Of a DNA stretch of 39,906 bases, positions 1 to 6,381 are shown in pieces. The stretch is from Christensenella hongkongensis (GTDB lineage: Bacteria; Bacillota; Clostridia; Christensenellales; Christensenellaceae): assembly GCF_000981035.1 (NCBI RefSeq), contig NZ_LAYJ01000033.1:1-39906 (forward strand), in the 5' to 3' direction. A program made the translations under genes and the position numbers. A model generated the notes under the pieces. That model had not been told where the DNA came from, searched no databases, and saw nothing but the letters and a program-made list of their open reading frames with translations. The stretch's first letter is position 1. Every line of letters starts with the position of its first letter.

Positions 1-298
1 TTTCCAGTCCCGCCATGATAAGTGCCTGTAATCTTCTATGCCCCGCGATTGTTTCTACACCCTCCTTGCCCTCGCGGGGCCTTGCTATCACTGGTTGAAT
101 GATTCGTCCAGTTCGCTTTACACTCTCAACCAGTTCAAGCATTTCTGGATCGTCCCGTATTTTAAACGGATGATTTTTAAATGGATAAAAATCATCTATT
201 GGCAACTCTACGATTTCCCTTTTTCCGCTTGTTTCCGGCAGCGTTGAAGGAAACCAACTGTCCGAATCTATCTTTACTTTCCCGCCGTTTTTGCTCAT
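1..298 (-). CDS. ParB/Spo0J-family partition protein, N-terminal part (cut by window edge)
   Basis: This is the first 99 codons of a ParB-type protein; the gene runs off the left edge of the window. The translation starts MSKNGGKVKIDSD and contains a ParB N-terminal domain: an IVELPIDDFYPFKNHPF segment, then PEMLELVESVKRTGRIIQPVIARP, split here for length, and the IAGHRRLQA motif, which corresponds to the GxRRxxA (ParB box II) CTP-binding signature. The start is set by a strong Shine-Dalgarno (AAAGGAGG) 9 bases upstream of the ATG. The gene overlaps the 3' end of parA by 107 nt in another frame, so the two are probably translationally coupled. ParB proteins bind parS sites and, with the ParA ATPase, segregate plasmids or stabilise integrative elements. 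The sequence type looks more like an ICE/plasmid ParB than the chromosomal Spo0J, but this is a judgement from the N-terminus only. Confidence 0.85.
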   Translation of the reverse strand, partial: MSKNGGKVKIDSDSWFPSTLPETSGKREIVELPIDDFYPFKNHPFKIRDDPEMLELVESVKRTGRIIQPVIARPREGKEGVETIAGHRRLQALIMAGLE

Positions 299-1073
299 TC
301 GCAATTACCTCCTTTGCCAATAATTCATATTGCGCTGCCGCCTTATTGCGGGGGCAATGCCTGATGATGCTGACTCCTATCTTTCCACACTCCTTCAATT
401 TCACCGTATATGGGATACAGGCTTCATACACATGATCAGTGCGGCACAATTCGTTTATGATCGCGTCACGCTCCTGCCTTGTGTAGTTGGTTTGGTTATT
501 CATCATCGTGACAAGGATTCCGTCGATCCCTAATGCGGGATTCAGGTTGCTTTGCCTGATTTTTTGGAATATGCGCTTGATTTCCATGATGCCCTCCATG
601 CTGTACATCTCCGGCTGTGTGGGAATGATAATGCCGTTCGCCGCAGTCAGTACATTGATCGTAAGGATATTGAGTGACGGTTGGCTGTCGATCAGGATGT
701 AATCATACGCTTCCTTTACCATTTCAATATACCGCTTCAAAAGATGCTCGCGCCCAAGCTCGTTGATCAGGTTTGCTTCAAAGCCTGCCAATTTTCGGTT
801 CGCAGGCATAACGTCCATTCCTTCCTCATGATGCTGAATACCCTCGAAAGGCTCAAAATCTTCTCCGTTTACCAAATCTTCGACAATATCCGTGATGGTG
901 CGCTCAAGCTGCTGCGGCTCCCATCCCAAGCCTTTTGTAAGGTTACTCTGTGGGTCAAAGTCAATCAGCAAAACCTTTTTACCCGCTTTCACCAGCGCCG
1001 CACCCAAATTGATTGCCGTTGTCGTTTTCCCAACCCCGCCTTTTTGATTCGTTATTGCTATCACTCTTGACAT
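192..1073 (-). CDS. ParA/Soj-family partition ATPase
   Basis: A 293-aa Walker-type ATPase. The deviant Walker A motif NQKGGVGKTTTAINLG lies at residues 9-24, followed by LLIDFDPQSNLTKGLG (motif A') and YDYILIDSQPSLNILT (Walker B region). I place the start at MSRVIAITNQ because AAAGGAGG precedes that ATG by 9 bases; a longer open frame of 11 more codons has no good ribosome binding site. ParA ATPases move or position DNA through ParB-stimulated nucleotide hydrolysis. The neighbouring parB begins inside this gene. The last ~35 codons overlap parB and encode a basic, low-similarity tail (KRKKGNRRVANR) that may be an added read-through extension. Two palindromes lie just upstream. The family resemblance is to ParA proteins of Clostridia conjugative elements. 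Confidence 0.93.
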   Translation of the reverse strand: MSRVIAITNQKGGVGKTTTAINLGAALVKAGKKVLLIDFDPQSNLTKGLGWEPQQLERTITDIVEDLVNGEDFEPFEGIQHHEEGMDVMPANRKLAGFEANLINELGREHLLKRYIEMVKEAYDYILIDSQPSLNILTINVLTAANGIIIPTQPEMYSMEGIMEIKRIFQKIRQSNLNPALGIDGILVTMMNNQTNYTRQERDAIINELCRTDHVYEACIPYTVKLKECGKIGVSIIRHCPRNKAAAQYELLAKEVIANEQKRRESKDRFGQLVSFNAAGNKRKKGNRRVANR

Positions 1074-1106
1074 CGAAATGTCCTCCTTTTCTATTGATAT
1101 TTCCAC

Positions 1107-1123
1107 TGTAAGACGATCTTACA
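1107..1123. promoter_or_regulatory. Palindrome upstream of parA (operator or parS candidate)
   Basis: A perfect inverted repeat TGTAAGA-CGA-TCTTACA ends 33 bases before the parA start codon. Its position fits an autoregulatory operator for ParA/ParB or a centromere-like parS site, since partition operons are commonly autoregulated. A second palindrome sits about 30 bp further upstream. The function is inferred from position and symmetry only. Confidence 0.5.
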
Positions 1124-1152
1124 AAAACAGCAAAAAAGCGCGTCTCATGCTC

Positions 1153-1166
1153 GTTTGTTGACAAAC
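1153..1166. promoter_or_regulatory. Second palindrome upstream of parA
   Basis: A perfect GTTTGT-TG-ACAAAC inverted repeat lies 30 bp upstream of the TGTAAGA palindrome and between the zinc-ribbon gene's terminator and parA. It could be part of the partition operon's control region or a parS element. There is no direct evidence for which protein binds it. Confidence 0.35.
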
Positions 1167-1174
1167 AACGGTAT

Positions 1175-1196
1175 AAAAAAAGGCGCTCACCTTTTT
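1175..1196 (-). terminator. Putative terminator after the zinc-ribbon gene
   Basis: On the minus strand AAAAAGG-TGAGCG-CCTTTTT forms a 7-bp hairpin followed by a run of seven T. It lies 27 bases past the stop of the small zinc-ribbon gene and before parA. It is A/T-rich, so termination may be weak. Confidence 0.45.
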
Positions 1197-1222
1197 GGGG
1201 TTGCGCCTGCATGTTTTCAAAT

Positions 1223-1363
1223 TTAATTTTCTTCTTGTTTTGCTCCATCTGACCAAACATATATTATCTTATCGCACTTCGGGCAAATATATACCTTTGT
1301 GGAGTTTATAGCTTTTTTTGATGATCTTTCATACATTGTTGTACCACACTTACTACATTCCAC
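1223..1363 (-). CDS. Small zinc-ribbon protein, 46 aa
   Basis: A short gene encoding MECSKCGTTMYERSSKK, then about 10 residues, then ICPKCDKIIYVWSDG and a KQEEN end. Two CxxC knuckles (C3/C6 and C27/C30) spaced about 20 residues apart are the signature of a zinc ribbon. The start is GTG with GGAGG 8 bases upstream, and a terminator-like hairpin follows the stop, so this looks like a complete expressed gene although it is below usual size cut-offs. It lies between parA and tRNA-Val and is co-oriented with them. Small zinc ribbons of this sort are common in mobile elements of Clostridia, but its role here is unknown. The translation, CxxC spacing and ribosome binding site are seen directly; zinc binding is inferred. 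Confidence 0.65.
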   Translation of the reverse strand: MECSKCGTTMYERSSKKAINSTKVYICPKCDKIIYVWSDGAKQEEN

Positions 1364-1437
1364 GTTGCTGTCCTCCGTAAAATATTATAGCATAATTGAT
1401 GAACAAAAAGGTAAACTGGTAACCAAAATTACAAATG

Positions 1438-1465
1438 AAATAAGCCGTGATTTCACGGCTTATTT
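1438..1465 (-). terminator. Terminator of tRNA-Val
   Basis: A near-perfect inverted repeat (AAATAAGCCGTGA / TCACGGCTTATTT, 13-bp arms, 2-base centre) begins right after the encoded CCA end of tRNA-Val. The GC-rich core followed by TTATTT on the minus strand fits a rho-independent terminator for the tRNA. Confidence 0.8.
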
Positions 1466-1466
1466 T

Positions 1467-1544
1467 TGGTGGGGCTGACTGGGCTCGAACCAGCGACTTC
1501 TTCGATGTCAACGAAGTACTCTGACCAGACTGAGTTACAGCCCC
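1467..1544 (-). tRNA. tRNA-Val (anticodon GAC)
   Basis: A complete cloverleaf can be folded. The acceptor stem is GGGGCTG/CAGCCCC. The D arm is closed by ACTC/GAGT. The anticodon stem CTTCG/CGAAG encloses the loop TTGACAT with anticodon GAC. The T arm is GCTGG-TTCGAGC-CCAGT. The discriminator is A and the 3' CCA is encoded. A terminator follows directly. The gene lies beside a plasmid-type partition module, and tRNA 3' ends are frequent integration sites for mobile elements. Confidence 0.93.
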
Positions 1545-1576
1545 ACTGTTATGCGGTTTTTGATTGGTAGTTAAAT

Positions 1577-1612
1577 GGTACACATGGCTCTAACCATCTG
1601 AGCTACAGTCCC
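1577..1612 (-). pseudogene. 5' half of a second tRNA (remnant)
   Basis: GGGACTGTAGCTCAGATGG followed by TTAGAGC reproduces the acceptor 5' strand, the TA linker and a full D arm of a tRNA. The sequence after the would-be anticodon stem (ATGTG) has no pairing CACAT and no T arm or CCA. It lies 32 bp upstream of the intact tRNA-Val on the same strand. I read it as a tRNA fragment left by recombination or duplication. Which amino acid it served cannot be told. Confidence 0.6.
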
Positions 1613-1724
1613 ATATTTATATACCTTATCATTTGCCGTCCTGCAATGATAACTATACTGCCTTTACAATTATACAGATTTCTGTTTAAAATTCAAGTGT
1701 TTCTTTCTAAAAATACGTGTATAT

Positions 1725-1732
1725 GGTATAAT
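1725..1732 (+). promoter_or_regulatory. Extended -10 promoter of the DUF4364 gene
   Basis: TGG-TATAAT (an extended -10 of the TGnTATAAT type) lies about 20 bp upstream of the GTG start, with no clear -35. The resulting leader is short and carries the AGAGGT ribosome binding site. Confidence 0.55.
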
Positions 1733-1752
1733 TATAAAAGAGGTAAATTGTC

Positions 1753-2280
1753 GTGGAAGTAAAACCAAAACAAAGTATGGCGCATAATAAACTGCTTCTT
1801 TTGTACTTGCTCAAAAATGGTAACCTGGAGCTTTCCGAGCTTCAAATGGTACGCATTATGAGCGAGCTTTCTTTCATGGGCTATTTTGACCTCAAGGAAT
1901 GTATGTTCGAACTGGAACAAAACGGGCATATCTATTCCAAGCCTACGTCCCAGACAATCGTATATGGTATAACGGAAAACGGTGCAAACATGCTGGAGGT
2001 TTTGCAGAACGACCTTCGCTTGTCGTTTCGCGATACGATTGACGAATATTTACAAAAAAACAAAACCACACTTGAAATGGAATCACAGTTAATTGGCGAA
2101 TTCATCAAATTATCCGATAATGAATTTCGTGTGATTTTAAAGGTTCTCGAGCACGACCGCACGATATTTGAAATCAATAGCATCGTATATTCAAAAACGG
2201 AAGCGCAAAGCATCGTCGACCACTGGCCCAGGAACGCAATTCCGATCTATAAGGATGTTATCTTACGCCTCGGCGAGTAA
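1753..2280 (+). CDS. DUF4364 family winged-helix protein
   Basis: A 175-aa cytoplasmic protein whose N-terminal ~80 residues (MAHNKLLLLYLLKNG, then QMVRIMSELSFMGYFDL and a short beta-wing with YGITENGANMLEVL) look like a winged helix-turn-helix. The full length and pattern match the DUF4364 family found across Clostridia. A molecular function has not been assigned; DNA binding is inferred from the fold pattern. The start is GTG with AGAGGT upstream. The gene is convergent with folC and overlaps its 3' end by 18 nt, and its terminator lies inside folC. Confidence 0.85.
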   Translation: MEVKPKQSMAHNKLLLLYLLKNGNLELSELQMVRIMSELSFMGYFDLKECMFELEQNGHIYSKPTSQTIVYGITENGANMLEVLQNDLRLSFRDTIDEYLQKNKTTLEMESQLIGEFIKLSDNEFRVILKVLEHDRTIFEINSIVYSKTEAQSIVDHWPRNAIPIYKDVILRLGE

Positions 2281-3375
2281 CCTCAGGGCAAAGGAAGCCA
2301 GATAAAAAGAGCCGCATACGACAAGTATGCCTTTTTTTTTGTCCGCAACGCAACGGCCTTCTTCAAAAGCAAAATCCGGATTTTCTATCGACGCAGCATT
2401 CGCAAAATAATCCGCCAGCTCTTTTGCGGGCATTCCCCGCTTTTTACTTGCACAGGTACAAATTACCCTGTCTGCAAATTGTTCAATTTCAGATACAGCG
2501 CCAAATACATCCTTATCACGCATAATTGCAGTCAATACCGTTATATCTGTATTACCGTAATATTTTTGGATGGTTTTTCTCAGCTCGGCAAGTGCGGCAG
2601 GATTATGCGCGCCGTCAATAATGACATTTCCGCTGACCTGTACACGCGCAGGAATCACCGTATGCGAAAGGCCCTCGCGGATAGCCTGCTCCCCCATTCC
2701 CAGCTCTGCCGCAGCAATAAGCGCGACACAGGCGTTATCAACCTGCATGGGAGATACGGCATGAATATGCAGATCCCTGTAATGTTTTCCATCATAGGCG
2801 AAATCAAAACGTTGCCCTGCTGTCCCACTTTGCCTGATTTTAATCTCTTTTTCATTCAACAAAACGAGCCTTGCATTTTTTGCCCTGCAGGTCTGCCTGA
2901 TCACGCGCAGGGCTTCTTCCTCCTGTGGATGCGATATTACAATCGAATCCTCCTTGATGATCCCACATTTTTCACGCGCAATAGAGGTAAGCGTATTCCC
3001 TAAAATTGCCATGTGGTCATAACTGATTGGCGTAATGACCTGCATTTTCGAAGGGACAATATTGGTGGGATCGCATCTTCCGCCAAGCCCGGTTTCCATG
3101 ACGGCATAGCAAACACCCTTATCCTGAAACCAGGCAAGCGCCGCTTGTGTCCAAATGCAAAAGAGGTGCATATTCCCGTCACCTCTTACGCGTTCCATAT
3201 AGGTTTCATATTCTGTTTGACTGATCTTTTCCCCATTGATCTTCATCCGCTCCCGTGGGGAAATAATGTGTGGCGAGGTAAACAATCCGCATGAGTGGTT
3301 TACGGAAATAATGTCCGCAATATATTGCGCCGTCGAACCCTTGGCGTTTGTTCCTGCCAGATGCACGTATTGCAT
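2263..3375 (-). CDS. folC: Folylpolyglutamate synthase / Mur-ligase family protein, short N-terminus
   Basis: FolC adds glutamates to tetrahydrofolate (and in some bacteria to dihydropteroate) using ATP. Visible family features are the P-loop AGTNAKGSTAQYIADI (residues 7-22), LFTSPHIISPRERMKING, the Mg-binding METGLGGRCDPTNIV, and the C-terminal domain motif VIIDGAHNPAAL. At 370 aa it is about 40 residues shorter than well-known FolC proteins (about 430 aa). The P-loop begins at residue 7, whereas Bacillus FolC has some 40 residues before it. No in-frame start exists upstream because a TAA lies 13 codons before this ATG. The ATG overlaps the valS stop (TAATG), so translation is coupled. A conserved FE..T segment reads FCIWT here. 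It is either a short functional FolC or a diverged relative. Confidence 0.85.
   Translation of the reverse strand: MQYVHLAGTNAKGSTAQYIADIISVNHSCGLFTSPHIISPRERMKINGEKISQTEYETYMERVRGDGNMHLFCIWTQAALAWFQDKGVCYAVMETGLGGRCDPTNIVPSKMQVITPISYDHMAILGNTLTSIAREKCGIIKEDSIVISHPQEEEALRVIRQTCRAKNARLVLLNEKEIKIRQSGTAGQRFDFAYDGKHYRDLHIHAVSPMQVDNACVALIAAAELGMGEQAIREGLSHTVIPARVQVSGNVIIDGAHNPAALAELRKTIQKYYGNTDITVLTAIMRDKDVFGAVSEIEQFADRVICTCASKKRGMPAKELADYFANAASIENPDFAFEEGRCVADKKKGILVVCGSFYLASFALRLLAEA
2303..2340 (+). terminator. Terminator of the DUF4364 gene, embedded in folC
   Basis: GCATAC-GACAA-GTATGC followed by C and nine T on the plus strand, with A-rich sequence upstream that can extend the stem. It starts 23 bases after the DUF4364 stop codon and lies wholly inside the folC coding region on the other strand, where the run reads as three lysine codons. 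Confidence 0.65.
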
Positions 3376-6011
3376 TAGCCTTTCAGTCCCTCCAGGAAGG
3401 AAATCCTCTCCTTAAGCTTCGTACGCATCTCAAGATACGTTTCCAGCTTTGCGCGTTCTTCCTCGACAACCTTGGCGGGAGCTTTATCCGTAAAGCCTTT
3501 ATTGTTCAGTTTCCCTTCAGCCCTGCCGATTTCCTTGCTGTTTTTCTCCGCTTCCTTTTTCAACCGCTCAATTTCCTTTGCAACGTCAATGAGCTCCGCA
3601 AGAGGCATAAACGCCTCTCCAACGGCACAGACCGCAGAAACGCTGTTTTCCGGAATCCGTTCTTTGTCCTCTATAATTTCAACGTCGCTGGCGTAAGCAA
3701 GCTTTTTCAGGTATTCCGCACACGCTTCGATTGCAGCCTTATGTTTTGTGAGCACAGTAAGCTTTACCTTAACGCTCGGCGGCACATTCATTTCCGCGCG
3801 CACATTACGAATCGAACGAATCAGGTCCATCACGCCGTTCATCATCTCGGCCTGAGCGCTTCCGCTCTCATACCTTATTTCCGGCCATGGACCAAGCATA
3901 ATGGTTTCGTCCGCATCCGGCAGGCTCGTGTAAATGTCCTCCGTTATAAAGGGCATAAACGGATGCAGGAGCTTCAGCGTATTTTTCAGTACATACACAA
4001 GCACGCTGATCGTAGCTTCCCTGACCGCTTCATCCTCTCCGTATAACCGCGGTTTTGCCATCTCGATATACCAGTCGCACAGCTCGCTCCACGTAAAGTC
4101 GTAGATTTTCTGCGCCGCAAGTCCAAGATCGTATTTCTCAATGTTTTCGGTACATTCCCTGATCGCATCGTTGAGCTTCAGCAAAATCCATTCGTCTGCA
4201 ATATCAAGCCTGCTTTCGTCGATCGGTTTTACCTCTCCTTTGATATTCATCATTACAAAGCGTGAGGCGTTCCATATTTTGTTGGCAAAATTACGCGCAG
4301 CCTCCACCTTCTCCCAATAGAAACGCATATCGTTTCCGGGACTATTGCCCACCGCAAGTGAAAAACGCAGCGCGTCCGCACCGTACTTATCGATTACCTC
4401 AAGGGGATCGATGCCGTTATTTAAAGACTTGGACATCTTGCGGCCCTCGCTGTCCCGCACAATACCGTGAATATCTACCGTATGGAACGGCACATCTCCC
4501 ATAATCTCAATGCCAAAGATGATCATCCTGGCCACCCAGAAGAAAATGATATCGTACCCTGTTACCAAAACATCCGTAGGATAAAAATAGCTTAGCTCGG
4601 GCGTTTCATCCGGCCATCCCAACGTCGAAAAAGGCCACAGGCCTGATGAGAACCAGGTATCGAGCACATCCTCATCCTGTACAAACTCCTCATTACCGCA
4701 ATCCGGACATTTGGAAGGCTCGTCCAGCGCGACGATTAACTTTCCGCAGTTTTTGCAGGTATATGCGGGAATCCGGTGCCCCCACCAAAGCTGGCGGGAA
4801 ATACACCAGTCCCTGATGTTATACAGCCAGTTGAAATAGATTTTTGAAAAGCGCTCAGGTACAAATTTTACCTTCCCGCTTTCCACTGCTTCGATTGCCG
4901 GCTGCGCAAGTTCCTTCATTTTAACAAACCACTGCCTGGAAATGATCGGCTCAATTACCGTATGGCAACGGTAGCAATGCCCTACGTTATGCGTATAGTC
5001 TTCTATTTTGACCATTGCGCCGCAAGCCTGTAAATCCGCTACGATCTGCCTGCGTGCTTCGTCCCTGTCAAGCCCGGCGTATTTGCCGGCGTTTTCAGCC
5101 ATCGTACCGTCGTCGTTCATCACGCGAACCATCGGAAGACTATGGCGCTCACCTACTTCATAGTCGTTCGGATCATGGGCAGGCGTAATTTTTACCGCTC
5201 CTGTACCGAATTCCATGTCGACATATTCATCCGCGATTACCGGGATCGGTTTGTCAAGAAGCGGCAATATAACATTTTTGCCTACAAGGTCTTTATATCT
5301 GCTGTCCTTTGGATTTACAGCCACTGCCGTATCGCCAAGCATCGTTTCCGGGCGCGTCGTAGCTACTACGATTCCTTCTCCGCCATCCTCGGCGCGGTAA
5401 CGCATATGCCAGAGGTGTGAGGCCTGCTCCTCGTATTCCACTTCCGCATCCGAAAGCGCAGTCATGCAATCCGGACACCAGTTGATGATACGGTTCCCCT
5501 GATAAATCAGGCCCTTTTCATAAAGGCGTACGAACACCTCCCGAACCGCCCGGTTACATCCTTCATCCATCGTAAAACGTTCCCGGTCCCAGTCAAGCGA
5601 CGATCCGAGCTTTTTAAGCTGCTCTACGATCCTCCCGCCATATTTTGCCTTCCATTCCCACGCACGCTCCAAAAACTTTTCCCGTCCCAGTTCTTCCTTG
5701 GACGTCCCCTCTTCGCGCAGGGCATCTACAATTTTGACTTCTGTAGCGATACTGGCGTGATCGGTTCCCGGCATCCAAAGCGCGGAATACCCCTGCATCC
5801 TCTTGGTACGGATGATTGCATCCTGAAGCATATTGTCAAGGGCGTGTCCCATATGCAGCTGTCCGGTAATATTTGGCGGCGGAATTACGATTGTAAACGG
5901 TTTTTTCTTTTTATCGACCTCCGCATGAAAATAGCCTTTATCAATCCACTTTTGATAAAGCTTCTCCTCGGTTTGTTTTGGATCGTAGGTGGTGCTCAGC
6001 TCTTTTTGCAT
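3375..6011 (-). CDS. valS: Valyl-tRNA synthetase
   Basis: A full-length (878 aa) class I aminoacyl-tRNA synthetase that charges tRNA-Val. The HIGH-type motif [14 protein letters not shown] has HMGH at residues 53-56. The KMSKS loop ([22 protein letters not shown]) starts at K525. The editing domain carries [17 protein letters not shown] and [28 protein letters not shown] zinc knuckle lies before the KMSKS region, and a C-terminal coiled-coil tRNA-binding arm (residues ~810-875) ends the protein. It is the second gene of an operon with a small membrane protein upstream and folC overlapping its stop codon; valS-folC is a known Bacillota arrangement. No T-box leader is present before it or before the operon promoter. 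Cognate tRNA-Val(GAC) lies in the same window. Confidence 0.98.
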   Translation of the reverse strand: MQKELSTTYDPKQTEEKLYQKWIDKGYFHAEVDKKKKPFTIVIPPPNITGQLHMGHALDNMLQDAIIRTKRMQGYSALWMPGTDHASIATEVKIVDALREEGTSKEELGREKFLERAWEWKAKYGGRIVEQLKKLGSSLDWDRERFTMDEGCNRAVREVFVRLYEKGLIYQGNRIINWCPDCMTALSDAEVEYEEQASHLWHMRYRAEDGGEGIVVATTRPETMLGDTAVAVNPKDSRYKDLVGKNVILPLLDKPIPVIADEYVDMEFGTGAVKITPAHDPNDYEVGERHSLPMVRVMNDDGTMAENAGKYAGLDRDEARRQIVADLQACGAMVKIEDYTHNVGHCYRCHTVIEPIISRQWFVKMKELAQPAIEAVESGKVKFVPERFSKIYFNWLYNIRDWCISRQLWWGHRIPAYTCKNCGKLIVALDEPSKCPDCGNEEFVQDEDVLDTWFSSGLWPFSTLGWPDETPELSYFYPTDVLVTGYDIIFFWVARMIIFGIEIMGDVPFHTVDIHGIVRDSEGRKMSKSLNNGIDPLEVIDKYGADALRFSLAVGNSPGNDMRFYWEKVEAARNFANKIWNASRFVMMNIKGEVKPIDESRLDIADEWILLKLNDAIRECTENIEKYDLGLAAQKIYDFTWSELCDWYIEMAKPRLYGEDEAVREATISVLVYVLKNTLKLLHPFMPFITEDIYTSLPDADETIMLGPWPEIRYESGSAQAEMMNGVMDLIRSIRNVRAEMNVPPSVKVKLTVLTKHKAAIEACAEYLKKLAYASDVEIIEDKERIPENSVSAVCAVGEAFMPLAELIDVAKEIERLKKEAEKNSKEIGRAEGKLNNKGFTDKAPAKVVEEERAKLETYLEMRTKLKERISFLEGLKG

Positions 6012-6032
6012 CGTTCTTCCTCCAGAAAATTA

Positions 6033-6218
6033 TCAAATAAAAAACACAAGAAACCCCGCTATTGCTACTCCAAAGCCAATGAATTTACAAACAAGGTCAG
6101 CATGTTTATACTGAAAATGCGCGGCAACCGCTTTTGCAGTAAAGCTGAAAACAGCGCCTGCCGCAAGCAAAATGAGTCCTATAACCTGTACCGTCGTAAT
6201 ATTGGCAAAAAAGCTCAT
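6033..6218 (-). CDS. Small two-helix membrane protein, 61 aa
   Basis: A short hydrophobic protein with two likely membrane helices (about residues 9-31, VQVIGLILLAAGAVFSFTA, and 42-60, FIGFGVAIAGFLVFF). A short loop between them holds HFQYKHADLV. It is preceded by GGAGAGA and a strong promoter 34 bp upstream, and ends 21 bp before valS, so it is the first gene of the valS-folC operon. I do not recognise a family. The promoter, ribosome binding site and coherent hydrophobic pattern favour a real gene. Confidence 0.6.
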   Translation of the reverse strand: MSFFANITTVQVIGLILLAAGAVFSFTAKAVAAHFQYKHADLVCKFIGFGVAIAGFLVFFI

Positions 6219-6251
6219 GGTCTCTCCATTTCATTATTGTCTCATTGTAAT

Positions 6252-6280
6252 ATTATATCCTCAATACGCCTTATTATCAA
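6252..6280 (-). promoter_or_regulatory. Promoter of the small-membrane-protein/valS/folC operon
   Basis: TTGATA-N17-TATAAT on the minus strand, with the -10 at 6252-6257 and the -35 at 6275-6280. The distance from the -10 to the first ATG is only about 34 bp, which leaves no room for a T-box riboswitch. Confidence 0.75.
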
Positions 6281-6341
6281 GATGATCGCCACGCAATGTA
6301 AAATTTTCGTGCATTCTATGTTTTTCTAATCGATTTCGTAT

Positions 6342-6347
6342 TATAAT
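6342..6347 (+). promoter_or_regulatory. Putative -10 element of ppk
   Basis: A consensus TATAAT lies 35 bp upstream of the chosen ppk start codon. No good -35 is visible at the correct spacing, so it may be activator-dependent or a chance match. Confidence 0.4.
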
Positions 6348-6381
6348 GAATATAAACTATCGTAAACGTGTTGAGGTATCT

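Noticed and set aside
3348-4046. 232-codon plus-strand open frame opposite valS
   Set aside because: Antisense to the well-conserved C-terminal part of valS, with no recognisable domain.
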